This document shows, piece by piece, positions 21,401-35,100 of a stretch of DNA of 64,000 bases. Each line of letters starts with the position of its first letter. Position 1 is the first letter of the stretch. Source of the stretch: Sphaerulina vaccinii (lineage: Eukaryota; Ascomycota; Dothideomycetes; Mycosphaerellales; Mycosphaerellaceae). The notes under the pieces were generated by a model, which was not told where the DNA came from, made no database searches, and saw only the letters and a program-made list of their open reading frames with translations. The position numbers and the translations under genes are program-made. The DNA lies in the NCBI GenBank assembly GCA_022570795.1, contig JAKUDP010000008.1, positions 1,488,001 to 1,552,000 on the forward strand, given 5' to 3'.

Positions 21401-22381
21401 CATCCCACGCTGCTGGATCCCACCAGCAAAACTCTGTGCCGTTACGCACGGGAAGACGCCAAACATTTGGTACGAGCACTCACAACCTCATCAATCATCA
21501 CATCTTGCTGCCCGACGCTATGGATCATAGCATTACCTGCATCTGGCAAACGCGAAGTATGATATATTGTGTGGAAGGAACACCACCTATCAAGATGTTG
21601 ATATCAAAGCTGTTCATAGCATGAACCTACATTCTGTGGCCCGCGGAGGCCAGGTCCGGAACGCAACAGACCGTGATGGCGTTGTCTAGTTGTTACAGAA
21701 GTGATCACGAGCAAAGTGGCATTCATGAAAGGTGAGGGGCATATCGAGATAGTTGGTGCTGATACCGAGGCTTCTCAAAGTACGACACAGTCGATTGTGT
21801 GAGAGATGCCAGCCGTTTTGAAGGCCAGCTAATACTACTACTACAGTATACACACCATCTCTTCATAACTGTACAGCCCACATAGTGTGGGGGTTGATTC
21901 CTCCTCTTGTGCAACAAACAACAGTTGACTGCCCCTGTGACATATAATCAAAACTCAAATACTGCCTCCCAGACAATGGCGATGGAGCCTGGTATACGCA
22001 AGAACCGATGCTGCACAAAAAAGAAACGCGAAATAGAGCGCTAACCTCCCAAAATGCGTTGAGATCGATCGGCCGTGATCTAATAATGCATCGCCGTCGT
22101 AAGTGCCACTTCATGCTGAATGTGGCCATGCCAGATACCATCTTACATCCTCCCCTGGTTCGTTGTGGCGGTGTCACATTACTCGAACATTGAAGAGCTC
22201 CAGCTGATGACTGGATATATGATCGAAGATCCGTGTGAACTTGTGTCGTGCGTAGCGATGTAGTTCAAAAAGGATCGCAATATGCCAAAACTTGGAGATG
22301 CACCTGGTGGATGTGTTATTGTGACCAACTGCGGTGCCAGGAATGTCGTGTCGAGTCCTTGTGGCCAGGCCTGAAATTCCT
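18496..22381. other. Gene-poor region
   Basis: Nearly 3.9 kb with no gene I can support. All open frames are below about 120 codons, mutually overlapping on both strands, and lack domains, signal peptides or convincing splice sites. No transposase, reverse transcriptase or terminal repeats were recognised. A TATATAAAGG box near 19056-19065 has no obvious gene downstream. Confidence 0.4.
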
Positions 22382-25300
22382 TCACGGCGCTGCAGAGCCA
22401 TTATTGAAGCTGCCTTGGAACGAGGTTTCGGCGCTGTTGGGCTCAACGCCTTCTTCCTTGTACACCTCTTTGGCCTCCTCTTTCATGGAGAATAGAAGGT
22501 TGCGGAACTTCTCTAGAATACCACAATCTGCTTTGGAGGTGGGCGAAATCGGCGAGAGCTTGCGCAGAAAGCTGATAGTACGATCGAGTAGTTCGCTAAG
22601 CTTGTCCGGTGGTACGAGTCTCCGCGACCACTCATTGTGGTACACAGCACACAAGACGAGCACATTTCCGAATTGCCTACAACGCATTAGTGGTCATTGA
22701 GCACACAGATTCAAAGGATGAGACTTACGCATGTGCTGTGCCGTGAATGTTAGTGACGACTAGCCTGTCGCCGGCACCAAACATGATACCATCAAATGCA
22801 ATGGTACTTTTCATAGCCGCGTGTATGCATCGCTTAGATGCCGCGAATATCTGCTCGTCACTGGCTAATCGAATAGCATTGAAGACATGTACGTCGGCCT
22901 TGTCGCGTGAGTGTCCATATCCATCTTTGGCGGCGGCCTCGACTGTCTGGTTGTCGACAACATAGGGATGAATATGGAGATAATAATCCAGGAAAGGTCG
23001 ATTGATGACATATCGTGCCCCCCAGTACTTCGCGCGTAGCCTGGCATTCAAAATATCCCGTGGCGGATCATCGTCGTCTTTCCATTGGAGGGTGTCCGGT
23101 AGTCCTTCTCTCCAGTGCTCCAGGATGGATTCATGGCTCGTAATTATCTCCAGCACTTCGTCAAGAGGCTTTCCAAGAGCCTCTTTCCCATACATCTCCT
23201 GATGCACCTTGTTCAGTCTGCGTCGTAGGAACAACTGAGCAGAGTAGTATATCAGCATGATGTCGTAATCGTCCGGTCGACCATCGGTGTCCAGACCAGA
23301 GTATGATTCATCCTCGTTGACCTTGTGCGGCATTAGGAGTAAGTTCTCCACTGCCTGAATGCCACTTGAAGGCAATTTCAGCTCAGCAAGTATATCGCTC
23401 TCCAGCTGCAGACACGTCCACGACGCCATCACGATCAAGCTCTGTCGAGTATCTTTGATACGCCGCTGTGACTCTTGAAACTGTTGAACCTTGAGGCCGC
23501 CGTGGTTGTCCCAGTAGCTATCGTTATACAGCTTGTATCGATCGAGTAGTATGAGAATCGCGCGGCCTGCCATAGTAATCCAGCTCATGCTTTCTTTGAC
23601 TCGTGCTAATTGACCTTTGTACAGGCCAGCCAACAGAAACATCTGAGCGTGGACCAGATCGTTGCCGTCGCCTTGATCGCCCAGAATTTCAGCTGCGCGA
23701 GCGTAGTAGGCCATGCCTGGGATGACGTCCAGGTTTCGGAGCCCCGAGTACTCGGAGCTTGGAGAGTCGTCAACAGACGAGCGACGGCTTCTGGATTCGT
23801 GTCTTCGCAGATGGGCCTCAGCGGGTGGCGTGGGCTGCGTCGTCATCAGTGTTGAGTTGGGAGACATCGGTGAATGCTTGACATTCGCAGACATGGGAGA
23901 GCTTGCATATCGTTGAGCCGAAATGTTGTGAGAAACTGCTGCGTTAGTTTCTAGTTTGCTGTTAGGAACCATTCCCGGCAGGTTCCCTTTGTGCAAGCAG
24001 ATCTTGCCCAAGGCGAGCACTAGATAGATGATGGCGTTGCCAGGTGAGCGCTCTGTCGGCTGTGGAGTAGGATCTGAATCTGATCCAGTAGTCCCACCAA
24101 TATTATTCGCCGCACCAGAACCGTTCGATCGCTGTCTCTTGAGTGGGCGTTCGCTAGAATAGTCGTTACCGACTGCAAATGCAGCTCTGTTGCGTCCAGT
24201 GCTGTATCTGTTGATGAAAATATCCATCATCTTTCGTAATCGTCGCTTGTCCAGGAACGGATGCATCCTATGGATGTTGATGATGTAGCTATCGTAGAGC
24301 TGATTGATAGTCTTCGCATCCAGATCCACTTGGCCGTTAGACTTGAGCCCTCCTTGGCCGTACGGGTCTGATCGACCATTGTTGCTGCCAGGTGTGGAAG
24401 GAAATCCTGTGCCCCAAAGACCCTCAGATGGGGTCCCAGCAGCGGCTACGTCGCCACTATCCTCGCTGCGAGCAGGGCTGGCAGGACCTAGAGCCCCAGG
24501 CTGTGTGCCATCGTACTCATCGATGCCTTCGCCTCGTGTCCACAGTCGCAGGACACCACGATCCTCGGCTTCCATAACGTAGCTGTCACTATATGCAATG
24601 CCAGCTTTCTTGAGCAGCGGTCGCACAGTCGGCCATAACAGCAGCAACTTATGCGGTGCTGTTCGGTGGTCCTCGAGGTCAGGTTTGCGGATCCTTCTTG
24701 GTGCGATGTCATCGTCCATTGCCAGATCCCGTTCTGCGCCGCCGGCAGATTGTTGGACATGATTCGCCTGCGAATACGTCTGCATATGGTTCTGAGAATT
24801 GCCCTGTGTATTTTGTTCAACACGACGCAATCTCGACTCGAATGCTTCGATCTTTGTTGTCAGATCTTGCAACCCTTGCGTATGAGACTCCATGTATTGA
24901 AGCAGTTTCTCCATGTTCTTGTCAGTTCTGTAGGCTTGATCAGTATAGGCAAGAAAGCGTGAGGTTGATAACCATACTTTGCTGGAGGAGTGTCACGATA
25001 TTGGCAATTCAAGCTGTTTTCTTTGCAGAACGAACAGGGTTGGCCTTCATCACACTTCTGCTTTCGCTGTCTACACTGCTCGCATGCCTAGTTCGAGTCA
25101 GCAAACTTAACAATATATGTTTACGAGTAACGCACTTGCGTAGCACGCATCTGCTTCCGCTTCGGACCGTAGTTCATGGAAGCAGTCGGGCCATAGCTTG
25201 GAGGACCACTATACATTGGCGGTTGTCCTGGTGGGGGATACTGATGATGCTGATCCATGATGGTGGGAGTCATCGCGTATCCCGGATGCTGGTCGTGATG

Positions 25301-25960
25301 TGAATGGGGCGGTGGAGGTAAGCCATGATGTGGTACACCATTGGTAGGCGGGTACCCATGATGCCCACCATGGTCCATAGGATGTGTCGGAGGAGGTGCT
25401 CCAGGCGGCGGCTGTTGAGCGCCGTCGTGCCCAGAGGGAGGAGCGAAGTGTGAGGGACCCGTAGGTGTAGCGGGCGTTCGTTGCTGGCCCGAGTCGTGCG
25501 AGTATGACCTGCTGTTCACGGGTGCCGGTGCTGGTGTGGCATGGCCGGAACGATTGTAGCTGTGTTCGGGCTGGTATTGCTGCAGTCCTTCGCGCTGTTG
25601 CTCGTGAGGCGGTTGGGCGGAGCTATGGCGAAACGCTCGCAGAGTCGGCTGATGTTCTGAGCTGGAGGGCGCTGGCGGATAGCCAGCGGCGGGCTGGATG
25701 GGTGGGAGCAGAGGGCCGCCTCCTGCGTGCTGCGGAGGAGGATGCTGCTGCTGCTGTTGCTGATATGGCTGCGGCGGCGGCGGCGCCTGAGGTTGCTGCG
25801 AGTGTGGTGGAGGCTGCTGTCGGTAATGCTGATGCGACTCTTGGGGCGCATGCGATGCTGGATGACCAGGCGCCGCGAATGAAGGCGGTGGAGGTGGAGG
25901 CTGTCTATGGTCGCGGTGATCGTATGTCTGAGGGTCGTACCCCCTACGATGATGGTCCAT
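22382..25960 (-). CDS. Zn2Cys6 transcription factor with fungal-specific middle domain
   Basis: Nuclear DNA-binding regulator. Exons 25136-25960, 24978-25087, 22729-24927 and 22382-22676 give 1142 residues in consistent phases. The first 270 or so residues are Pro/Gln/His-rich (poly-Q and poly-P runs). The binuclear zinc cluster starts at the exon 1-2 junction: RATQ joined to ACEQCRQRKQKCDEGQPC, then SFCKENSLNC, giving six cysteines. A linker and a coiled-coil segment (MEKLLQYMESHTQGLQDLTT) follow. The fungal_trans-type domain covers about 580-950, with HRMHPFLDKRRLRKMMDIF near its start. The C-terminal exon adds a helical tail. I cannot assign an orthologue or target genes from the sequence. 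The zinc cluster is encoded on its own small exon of 110 nt. Confidence 0.8.
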
Positions 25961-28900
25961 TCTCCCAAGGTCTAATAAGCCATGAACTTCTCGAGCAATA
26001 TGAGCGCAAGGGTGCAGTGAGGCAACATCGACCTAGCGGTCGTGTTCCGACGCTGTCGCCAGTGCTAGCACTAGCTTCGAAGGGATGGGATTCCTGAGAA
26101 GTCTCGTCTCGTCGAAGGAATAAACTTCTCCGAATCGTTGGGTAGATTGAAGTTAATGCTCTGACCAAGAGGTGGCTGTCAGATCACTGGGTTACGGCAG
26201 TCCGGATGCCATTTGCTAGCGTCTGTTCCTGGTTGGCGTCGAAGTCTCAGTGGTCATCAGGCAAGATGGGGGCTCTCAGGTGCTGGAGAGCGTGTACAAC
26301 CGCGATGTAGGCCAGGAACAAGCCAGACTGTGAATTCGAGCGAAGGCGAAGCAGCAGACGACCGGCCACCGTGCGGCAATGCTATGCAACGCAGAGTACA
26401 GGCTTGCAGGACCACTATTCCCCCATGTTCAGATCACACATGCAGAGTCCTCTTAGTGGCGACAGGGGTCCGATATACCCTGTTTGCGGCCGGAGGCAGA
26501 TAATCAGCACCCACCACACGGCAACAAGCCTCATGGCGCGGGCGGTGCTGTCCATCACAAGGCGTGCTACTGTGAATCGGAGCTTTTCTTCTCTGCTTCG
26601 GCTCCGCCCCAAGATGAAGGTAACAACCAGGTTGGACGCTCTCCTTTCCGCTGAAGGAATTTGTGTTGTTGTTGCAAGCTGATGTTGTGCACAACGAGGT
26701 TGAGGTCGGCGAACAGCGCTGACCCGCTCGGTCAAAGTCGACCTAGAGATGTCGCCCACAAATACACTATTAGCAACACAAGGTGTTTCCACTTGTGTAC
26801 AGCGTGGTCCTAAGCCGCCCACCGGTGTACACAACGAGTAATATCCTTGGCAAGAGTTCATTATCGAGCAGATTCGGCCTCGCTGGACTGGAATAGGCCT
26901 AGTATACTGCCAAGATCTGGTGCACACCGGTGCTACACCAGTGTAACACTCGTGCTCACGGTGTTTCTAAGCCACCCACGGGTGTACATGCATCTCTAGT
27001 TCGACCTGATTCAAGAAGCTTTCGTACAGAAAGCTGTATGCGCGTACAAGTGCCAATGAACGAGCTTAAGCCGAGTATGATGAGACCTCTGCTCTATGAA
27101 TCTGACTACCTATCCTTGACATATATTGCACTCAAGTGGCACTTCTCACGATATAGCAATATCGCCCAGTCTCGTTCAATATTCGGTCTGCCAGGATAGC
27201 TTCGGTATGCCGAAGATCACCTTGGTCGTGAGGAGGACAAGTTGCGGTCATGGCAAACATAGCACTAGGAGAACGCTGTTTGGGCTCGCGTGTAGCTGCA
27301 AACGAAGCCAATATGCACTGTTGCAGAGCTCTAAGTTCTCGATGACTGGTTGTTAGTTGCTGCTCATGCATGCCAGCCTCACCTCAGCCCGAGTAATCAT
27401 ATCTCGCCTGGTTTCGTGCAGGCTTCGAGAACGCGGCTGCTGAAACTGACAGATACAACCGGCGCAGGTCGTGAGTCGGCTATAGGCGCAGGCTGCCTAT
27501 GGTTGCTATTAGCAGCATCTGCACCGCGAGGCGTTCTTTCAGGGACCATGAGGTGTCTTCAGAACATGGGAGTGAAGCGGCTTAGGTTGATCTTAACAGC
27601 GACAACCTCAACAGATCCCTCGGAGATAGCTCACTCTGGCCATTGCAGGATCCGAATGCCTGGCGCAGGAGAATCTTGATCTCGGAATCTCCTTCACGAT
27701 TCACCATGTTCTCCAAGCGATCGTCGCACAGGATGACTGCTTCCATCCAGACCTGCACCGACACCCGTCACGGCGCCTGGTGAATGTAACCCGAGCTGTG
27801 CAGTCGCATGCCGCTCATAGCAGCGCCCATGCAACTGTTTCCATGAGCGCTACGCTCAACTGATGTCTTCTTTCTGCGGCGTCCGTCAACTTCGTACACC
27901 CACGTGGTCTCGAAAGTGCCGTGTTGAAGAAGTTCGCGGAGCGGCAGTAGATTGACCAAGAGCTTTGCCGTTGGCTAGCAGGCTACGGATAGTGATTAGT
28001 CTTTTTCTAGAAGCGCCATCTCCTTCTCCCGAGACTTGGCTGTGGCTTGTGGCTGCTGCTATACCGCAGCGGGATGGGTTTGGTCAGACACCTCTTCCCC
28101 TCACCATCGCGACGCTGACTGTAATAATTCAATAGCCGTGGTTCTACCAGAGGTCATGCGATGCGACATCTGATCAACACAACGATACGCTGCGCAACCT
28201 CACCGCATGTCTGGCATCACGAGCCGGAAAGCAGGTGCAATCTCAATGACAGATGTGGAGATGCCTATCTTCTCGTTGACCGTCATTCTCGGCAACCTCG
28301 AGTTGCACCGCATCTCTGTCTCCCACTCACTCATCACCAAGCACGCGTTTCTGGTGCCGCGCATCCTCATCTTGCCAAAGACGAGCACGGTCAGCGACTA
28401 GCACGTCGTACGTATCGAACTCGTATCAGACGCGCAAACTTCGATATCGCTTGCAAGGTTCTTTGGTCGTGGTTGTTCTTGCTGCCCAACCTCTTGCACA
28501 GCATCTAAACTTTGAGCATAATTCGACAACGTCTCGCAAGATCAGTCGTGCGCGAGTCTTTTCGCCTTTTCCATCAAGTTAACGCTATCTGTGGCACAGA
28601 TAGACGATAGACGTGGTAAGCATTACCTTCTTCTGGTGCTGGATACCAATACGATATGGTAGAATGCTAGCAGCGCCACACGGAGCTCACGATTTACATG
28701 ATACTTTGCTCCAGCAAACCACGTGCCAGAGCATGGTCGCGGCTCGAATGCGCTCGCGCACAGGACTGGCAGTATCGGCCAGAACTCGATACTGCTCATT
28801 CGCAAAGTTCGGTTTTCAGACTCATATCTTCCTGCTCCTTCGGCATGAACAGCGACACAGGAGATTGTGTCTCGGCATCGTGTCGTAGCTCCCGTCGGCA

Positions 28901-31900
28901 AGCATGGACTTGAACCCAAGTCATGAAGCCGCCGACCAGCATGTCGTTGGCCCGACCTCCTCGTCCCTGTCTAGAGGCTTGGAGCAGTGGTGAGCTCCGT
29001 AGTAGCAAGCAGGACTCGTGTCACAAGCTCAATGCAGCTCAACGCGGTCACAGGATTGACTGAATGCAGCAATCCGCTTCGACCACATGACCGTGAAGTC
29101 ATGCGAGGTCAAATCACCTCGCATACATTTTCGCCGTCCTAGGTCTGATGAAGCTGTTGCACGCCCAGCTGTGCCGACGATGCATGGTCAAGCCATCAGC
29201 CTTACAGTGTTTGCTTGCGAGTGCCTGTCCCAGGTCCATACCCGCGGCGCTTCATCATCATGCGAGCTACAAAGTAAGACCAGGTACTGAGAACCAGCTT
29301 CGAGCATGTGACTCAAACCGAGTAATGGACGACAGATTACAAGCACTCCTAAGGCTGGGAGCGCAAGAGGACTTCCAAGTTGGTCGAGCAACTCCGATCT
29401 TGCGAAACGCGAACATTGCAACGTCGCATTGCATCGCATTCGTGCCAGTGGACTGTCAGGAACCATTAATGGGCGCTACATATACCATAGGAGCATGCTT
29501 GTCTGGTTTCGACGCCCAACATCAAGGCCGGACGATATTGATGCTCTTCCGCATCTCTACGCAAGGGACGGGAGCCGAAGCTGAACCAAAGCGAATATGA
29601 AGGACAACCAGGGATATGGGAGCATCTGCCACCCTGTCCCTGGGCATTCTGATTCTTACAAGACTTCGCGAACGTATGCCATCAGACCCGGACTGACATC
29701 GAAGTTGGTCCTTTCATCTCGATATTGCACTGCAAGTGTTGCATAGCAGGTATTACGCCCACAAGGTCTTGCTACGAGTCCTCCAATAAGCCCATCGAAC
29801 AGTCTACAATATCGCGTCAGCAGTTCTGCGCGCGGTCTGCTTGATGGTCAGTGGTTGCATGCTTGCATCTCGCGGTCCTCGCCGTCGCGCGAAGTTTTAT
29901 CACAGTCTCACGATACTCACGATACGTCGATACGGCCGCGCGCCGTAGGCAGATTCTCTACTGTTTGCGGAGCACTCACCGAGATTGATGCATTTTCTTC
30001 TGCCCTCATGATCAGATCAGATCTTCTTCAGCCTTTCTGACGTAGCTGACGTAGCTTCACGAACGGATGTTCTGAACAATACCAGACAGATGTGCATGTG
30101 GTTGCCAGACGATGCCTGAGCAATAGTGCTCGGAACACCACACTCATCCTTCGGATGTACGAGTCATTCCATTCGGATTTGACATATATACAAAGCACGA
30201 CGTTCTGTACGTCGTTTTGCACTCCACACTCCACAAGACCAGGCTCCAGTCTACAACTTGTCGTCCGATACACTTTGCGTTCATAACAGGCCCTGTCGAA
30301 ATGGTCATTGCACATCTCGTATCCAAGAAACGGAAACTCTTGTCTGGTTGTTACAGGGCTCTATGCTCTCGGAAGACAGGGAGCTCGGAAGTAAGACATG
30401 GGCGCCAAGGAGGGGTGCATGTCTACCGAGCTGGCTTGTTACGCAGTGTTCCTCCCGACCGCAATGAAGCCCGTCAATTGATCATTCACAACTGACAACA
30501 TCTTTCGGAGTACTGACCTTCTCGCATGGCGGCGGCACAAAACGGCAAAGATGCGGCACCGCACGAACTTCCAAGAAAGATCCTGTGCAAGGAACAGTCT
30601 GGGGTTCTCGTTCACCACTCCATATACCGACTAGACCTTGGGATATCCACCACAGCTCCTTCCAATCACAAAAATCCTCAAGGGACGTTGGACGGAGCCC
30701 CCAGCTTCAAGCCAGCTTATGCATGCAGAGTGTGATGCTGAACTTTAAGCTGCCGGCGCTCCGCAGGAGCTGCTGTATAAGCACATATAGCTTGGCAACA
30801 GCATAAATCTTGGGCGTCCGTATGCTGAATCCGAGAAGTGAAGAGCCCTATCGAAAGGTAAGCAGATTGACGAAGCTTGACAATTACGCGCGTCCACATG
30901 AAAAAGCTCGGATTCGCCTCGAGGTGGAACTTCTCATCAATGTCGGACATCAATGTCGCCGTTGCACAGCTTCACACACTACGTGCCATGCCGCCAATGT
31001 GGCGCGGCAAGTGGTTGATAGACGTCGGCTGATAAGACCTTGCGGAGAAGCATCAGAAAGTCTAGATGTGGTCGGTGAGAACAGCAAATCCTCCGACTTC
31101 ACGAATGTGGTGTCCACGATTGCTGATCATCTCTTCACCGAGTTGTTGCTGACAGCCTCATCTTTGACAAAAAGGCACCGCATAGTTGACATAATAGCGC
31201 TCAGCTTTCCCTAAGCAGACAATGCCAACAATATGCAGAGGAAGGAGCTCTACGCCTCAAAAGAACGCCTCACAGAAGAGCCTCATCATCACCACCTCCT
31301 TCGCTTACAGGGTTCATAGTTCCGAGATAGAACATGCGGAAGACCATGACTTACATGCTGTTGGAGAAGGCGAACCACGCACGCACGAGCATGACTGGTG
31401 GTAAACAACCACAGCATGATCTCCTTTGCAGTGAAACGTCTTTTTCCTTAGCCTTGGGCAGCAGTACATTATAGGAACAACCACGTAGCCGCCGCGAAGC
31501 GCCAGCACCGACACTTCCCCATGTTTAGCAACAACACGGCAACAAGCGCTAGTCACAACTCCCCATATTGAAACGGAGAACAAAAGATTGCGATTCACAT
31601 GCAGCCTTACACTTACAAGTCATGCAAGAGAAGGAGAAAGAAGCACTGCACTGCGCACTCGCGAAAGTTGCCACGAAAAGGAAGGGCGGTCAAAGGCCAC
31701 GTGAACGAGACCGAGTCTCGACAAAAGCCATACCAGGAAATCGTGCCTGACGATCTTCGTGCATGCCACGCACACCACACCACTCGGGCATTCCTGCAGA
31801 GCCTTCGTACAGATTGGTCACATGATCTCTTCACCGCATGTATGACATGACATTGTTGCTGCCAACACTTCATTCAGCAGCACAGATGCGCTTGAGCCGC

Positions 31901-32119
31901 GCCCGCGCCTCTTCTCGAAGGTGATAACCAGCACACCGACACTTCTACTAATCATCGTGGCGGAGGCGCTGCACGAACAACGGACAAGGCGAAGGACGAT
32001 TGATGACTTACCTGATGTGTTGTATGCACGACGAACGTGGCACTAGGTGGTTGGTGTAGTTGCAGGAGACTCCTCAATTTGCCACTTCTATATCGAGGCA
32101 GCAGAAACGCTGTCTTTCG
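25961..32119. other. Large gene-poor region
   Basis: About 6.2 kb between the Zn2Cys6 gene and dim-2. No frame exceeds about 170 codons and none shows a domain or signal peptide. No transposon protein remnants were recognised by eye. Visible structure is limited to an imperfect 22-bp direct repeat (26810 and 26967), a 23-nt hairpin at 28903-28925, and many short frames on both strands. It could be decayed repeat DNA, non-coding RNA loci, or carry small multi-exon genes that I cannot resolve. Confidence 0.4.
26810..26988. repeat. Imperfect 22-bp direct repeat pair
   Basis: The segment at 26810-26831 (CTAAGCCGCCCACCGGTGTA plus CA) recurs at 26967-26988 with two substitutions. Both copies sit near GTGTTTC and other GTGTAC/CACCGGTG-rich sequence, so the surrounding 300 bp is locally repetitive. 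Function unknown. Confidence 0.6.
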
Positions 32120-35100
32120 CTACGCTAACCTGCCATCGCTCTCGTCCTGCAGAGACAGTCTTGCTGAAAGATGCTCGGGCCTTGATAATAGGTCTTTGAT
32201 ACGCTTGAAACCGCCGGTGCGGATTTCAGCGATGTCCTTTGTTGAGAGGTTCAGCGCCATCTTGACTGTTCGATTGTCAACGACTGGATCGGCAGCTCCG
32301 TCTTCTGTATCATCGACTGATGCCGAAGAAACCATATCGCGGTTCGGCATCTCTGCCGATGATTTCTCCGATCGGGAGGCGTCAAACTCGACGAGAACAC
32401 TTGCAGATATGTCGGCAGCTGAGTCGCCAACAACGCTTTCACCGACAGGTGGTGACTTCAGCCATGAGTCTCTCAGAGCTAGACCAAGTACCAGTGCGAC
32501 ACTTCTATCGACACTGTTCCCAACAATCTTCATTCGCTCTTTTGGTATTCCTACGAGCACTTCATGGTCTGGGTAACCCTGTGCTCGTCTAGCTTCCATG
32601 ATAGTCAGAACTCTATCCTCGTCCCAGTGCACGACTTGTCCATTCATACCGTCTTCAACAGCGAGGGTGGTGATCATTGTCGGAAAAGGTCTGTTAGGGA
32701 AGACCCGCCGGTATGCTTTCGAGTTCGGGCCACACTTGATCTTATTGACGCCTTGAGTGTACTCGAGTGGCTCGCCACTGACCAGCCCAGCAAGCGCAGC
32801 CTGCTTTAGTGACATGCCAAATGGGCGTCTGGGCACAGCAGCGATTCGGCTTCGAACCATCGCTGACTCCTCTTTGGCATTCCTGTGGTCTGGGAACTGG
32901 GGACACAACAGCGGTTGCCCATCGAACACAACGGGCAGGTCGCGGACGGAGTCTTCTGCGCTGACCTGCGTGAATGGCACATATGCCGCGTCTCGTCGTG
33001 AGCCGAATGGCTTGCCATTGCTGCATCTTCCCAAGTGCAGTGTTCTTTCCAGGTCAGCAGGGCGCGCATGTGTATATTCTGACTGCTCGAGAACCTCACA
33101 GGTAGGTGGCGAAGCAAGTATGAAGACACGCGATCGTGTCGATGCGCTGCCTTGGTAGTTGGAATCCATTAAGAACTGCTGCACCTGGTAGCCCAGGCCA
33201 ACCAGCGCAGCGATCATCTGTGAGAACACATTTTGACCTGCGTGCTCCTTGATTGTTGCAGTCATAGCAACAACGTTCTCCAGCACCAGATATCGAGGTG
33301 CGTAGAGATCGACATAGGAGATTACCGAAGCGACCATGGAAGCGTTTTGCTTGGACCGGTCACTGTTCTTGTCTTGCTGCAGCCTTGAGAAGCCTTGACA
33401 AGGACTACCTGCAGCTATAACGTGAACCGACCCTGGCTCTGCCACGAGTTCCCGATATTTGCCTGCCAATGCGCTTGCGAGGTAACTCATTGACACTGCC
33501 GAGATAGTATTTGGTCTGCTCTGGGTCGTGATCGTTCGCTCTATAGCTGTGGAGTGCCTTGTCTGCAATGTCTACCGCATAGCGGAATTTCATTGCACCG
33601 CCTTCTTCCAATCCGCGTTCGAAAGTGCCGCCGCCGGAGAAGAGTCCTAGGCCAGTAAGTCTGCGGTCAGCATCGTACTGTTGCGGATCCCACGCCTCGT
33701 TCAGTCCAGTTGTATCAGCCTCCGTGACCCCTTGAGGTCGCACAATGTAGAAATAGTCGCCAGTGCCGTCGCGATCGTATGGTGTGGGCACCTGGCCTCG
33801 CGCGATCTGTCCACGGCCAAAGAATCGGATGTGACATGGACGAATGATATCGGCCTCTCGTCTCTCGAAGATTTCATCCGTGGAGGTCAGCTCGTTCGGT
33901 CGAGAGACAGTCCCTGCCGTCCCAGTCCCTAGAGACGATTCGCATGCATAGACCAGCTTGCGTAGGCGGACGCGGTTCTCACCAGTGAAGCCGACTATGA
34001 TGGCAGGTTTGCAGTTCCGTCCATCTGAGTCTTGCTTCTTGCGGACAAGAACCGAATCGCCAATCTTGTACTCGATCTCCGAGTGGTCGACATGGCCTTC
34101 CTGGTGGCAGCATTGAAAGTGGCGTGTTCTCAGCTTGACAAAGTCGTACTGGTTCAGCTCAGGCACAGTACGGAATAACCGCCTGACAAACAGCTCTCGC
34201 TCTGCAGCAGGATCTTTGGTGAACCAAGATACATTCGCCTTGCCCACGACATCACCGACTTCATCCAGGTGGAGTGCTTCTTTTGTGCCGCAACCACAAT
34301 TATCTGATAGGAACAGCTCGTTCCTCCAAGGGTAGAATGCGTTCCCGATTGTGGTATCTTCGGGCTGGTATAGCCAGATTACGTCTAGGCGTCTTTGCCC
34401 ATTGCGGCTCGTCCAGATGCGCTGCACATATGCATACCAGAGATCGGATGAAGATTGCTTCCATCCACCAGTCCTGTCTGCGGGCACGATGACGCCGTCG
34501 CCTACACGTACATCGCTTACACTTTGTAGAGGGTGGATTGCACCAGTTGAAGCTCGTGGGGGCAGTACCTCGTTGCACAATGGTGTTAACTCAAGACTGG
34601 TCTTAAGTGCACGAACACGATCTGCCAGAATGTCTCCAGTGATTTCATGCACGCCGAGCTTGTCGCCAAAGTACATTGCCTGGAAACAAGCATATGCGTA
34701 AGGAGTGACCACAGTCTTGCCACAATAGTCCACTGGTTGTGCTGGTATCGCATCCAGACGTGCAGGATGAACCTCACTCCAGACAGGGTGTTTGCAAAGA
34801 GTCGTTGGCTCACCGGTATTGGTAGACTGTAAATCGATGTCCCAGCATTCTTTCCACAGAAATTCGACTTGGACCGCAACCAGAGTTCGAAAGTCCTGGA
34901 GTTTGACTTCGCTATGCCATGCTTCGAAAGCTGGCGATGGGTCATCACCATCGTGAAGCTGTAACCAGTCCCAGAAGTCGTGACGGAAATCTGCAATCGT
35001 GACATGCTCGTGCTCGCATAGATATGTGATGAAGTAATCGGCAAACTGCGCAATGAGCAGGAAAGGCGTGTAGAAGCGCTCGTACTCTTTCGCAGGTCGG

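Noticed and set aside
28903..28925. A 23-nt hairpin, CATGGACTTG..CAAGTCATG, resembling a tRNA T-arm on the minus strand (GGGTTCAAGTCC)
   Set aside because: No matching acceptor, D or anticodon arms lie at the right distances and the T-stem is not properly paired, so a tRNA gene is not supported.
33461..33484. A 24-nt intron at the dim-2 frameshift (GTTACC to GGCAG)
   Set aside because: Too short for spliceosomal removal, and it would delete conserved residues.
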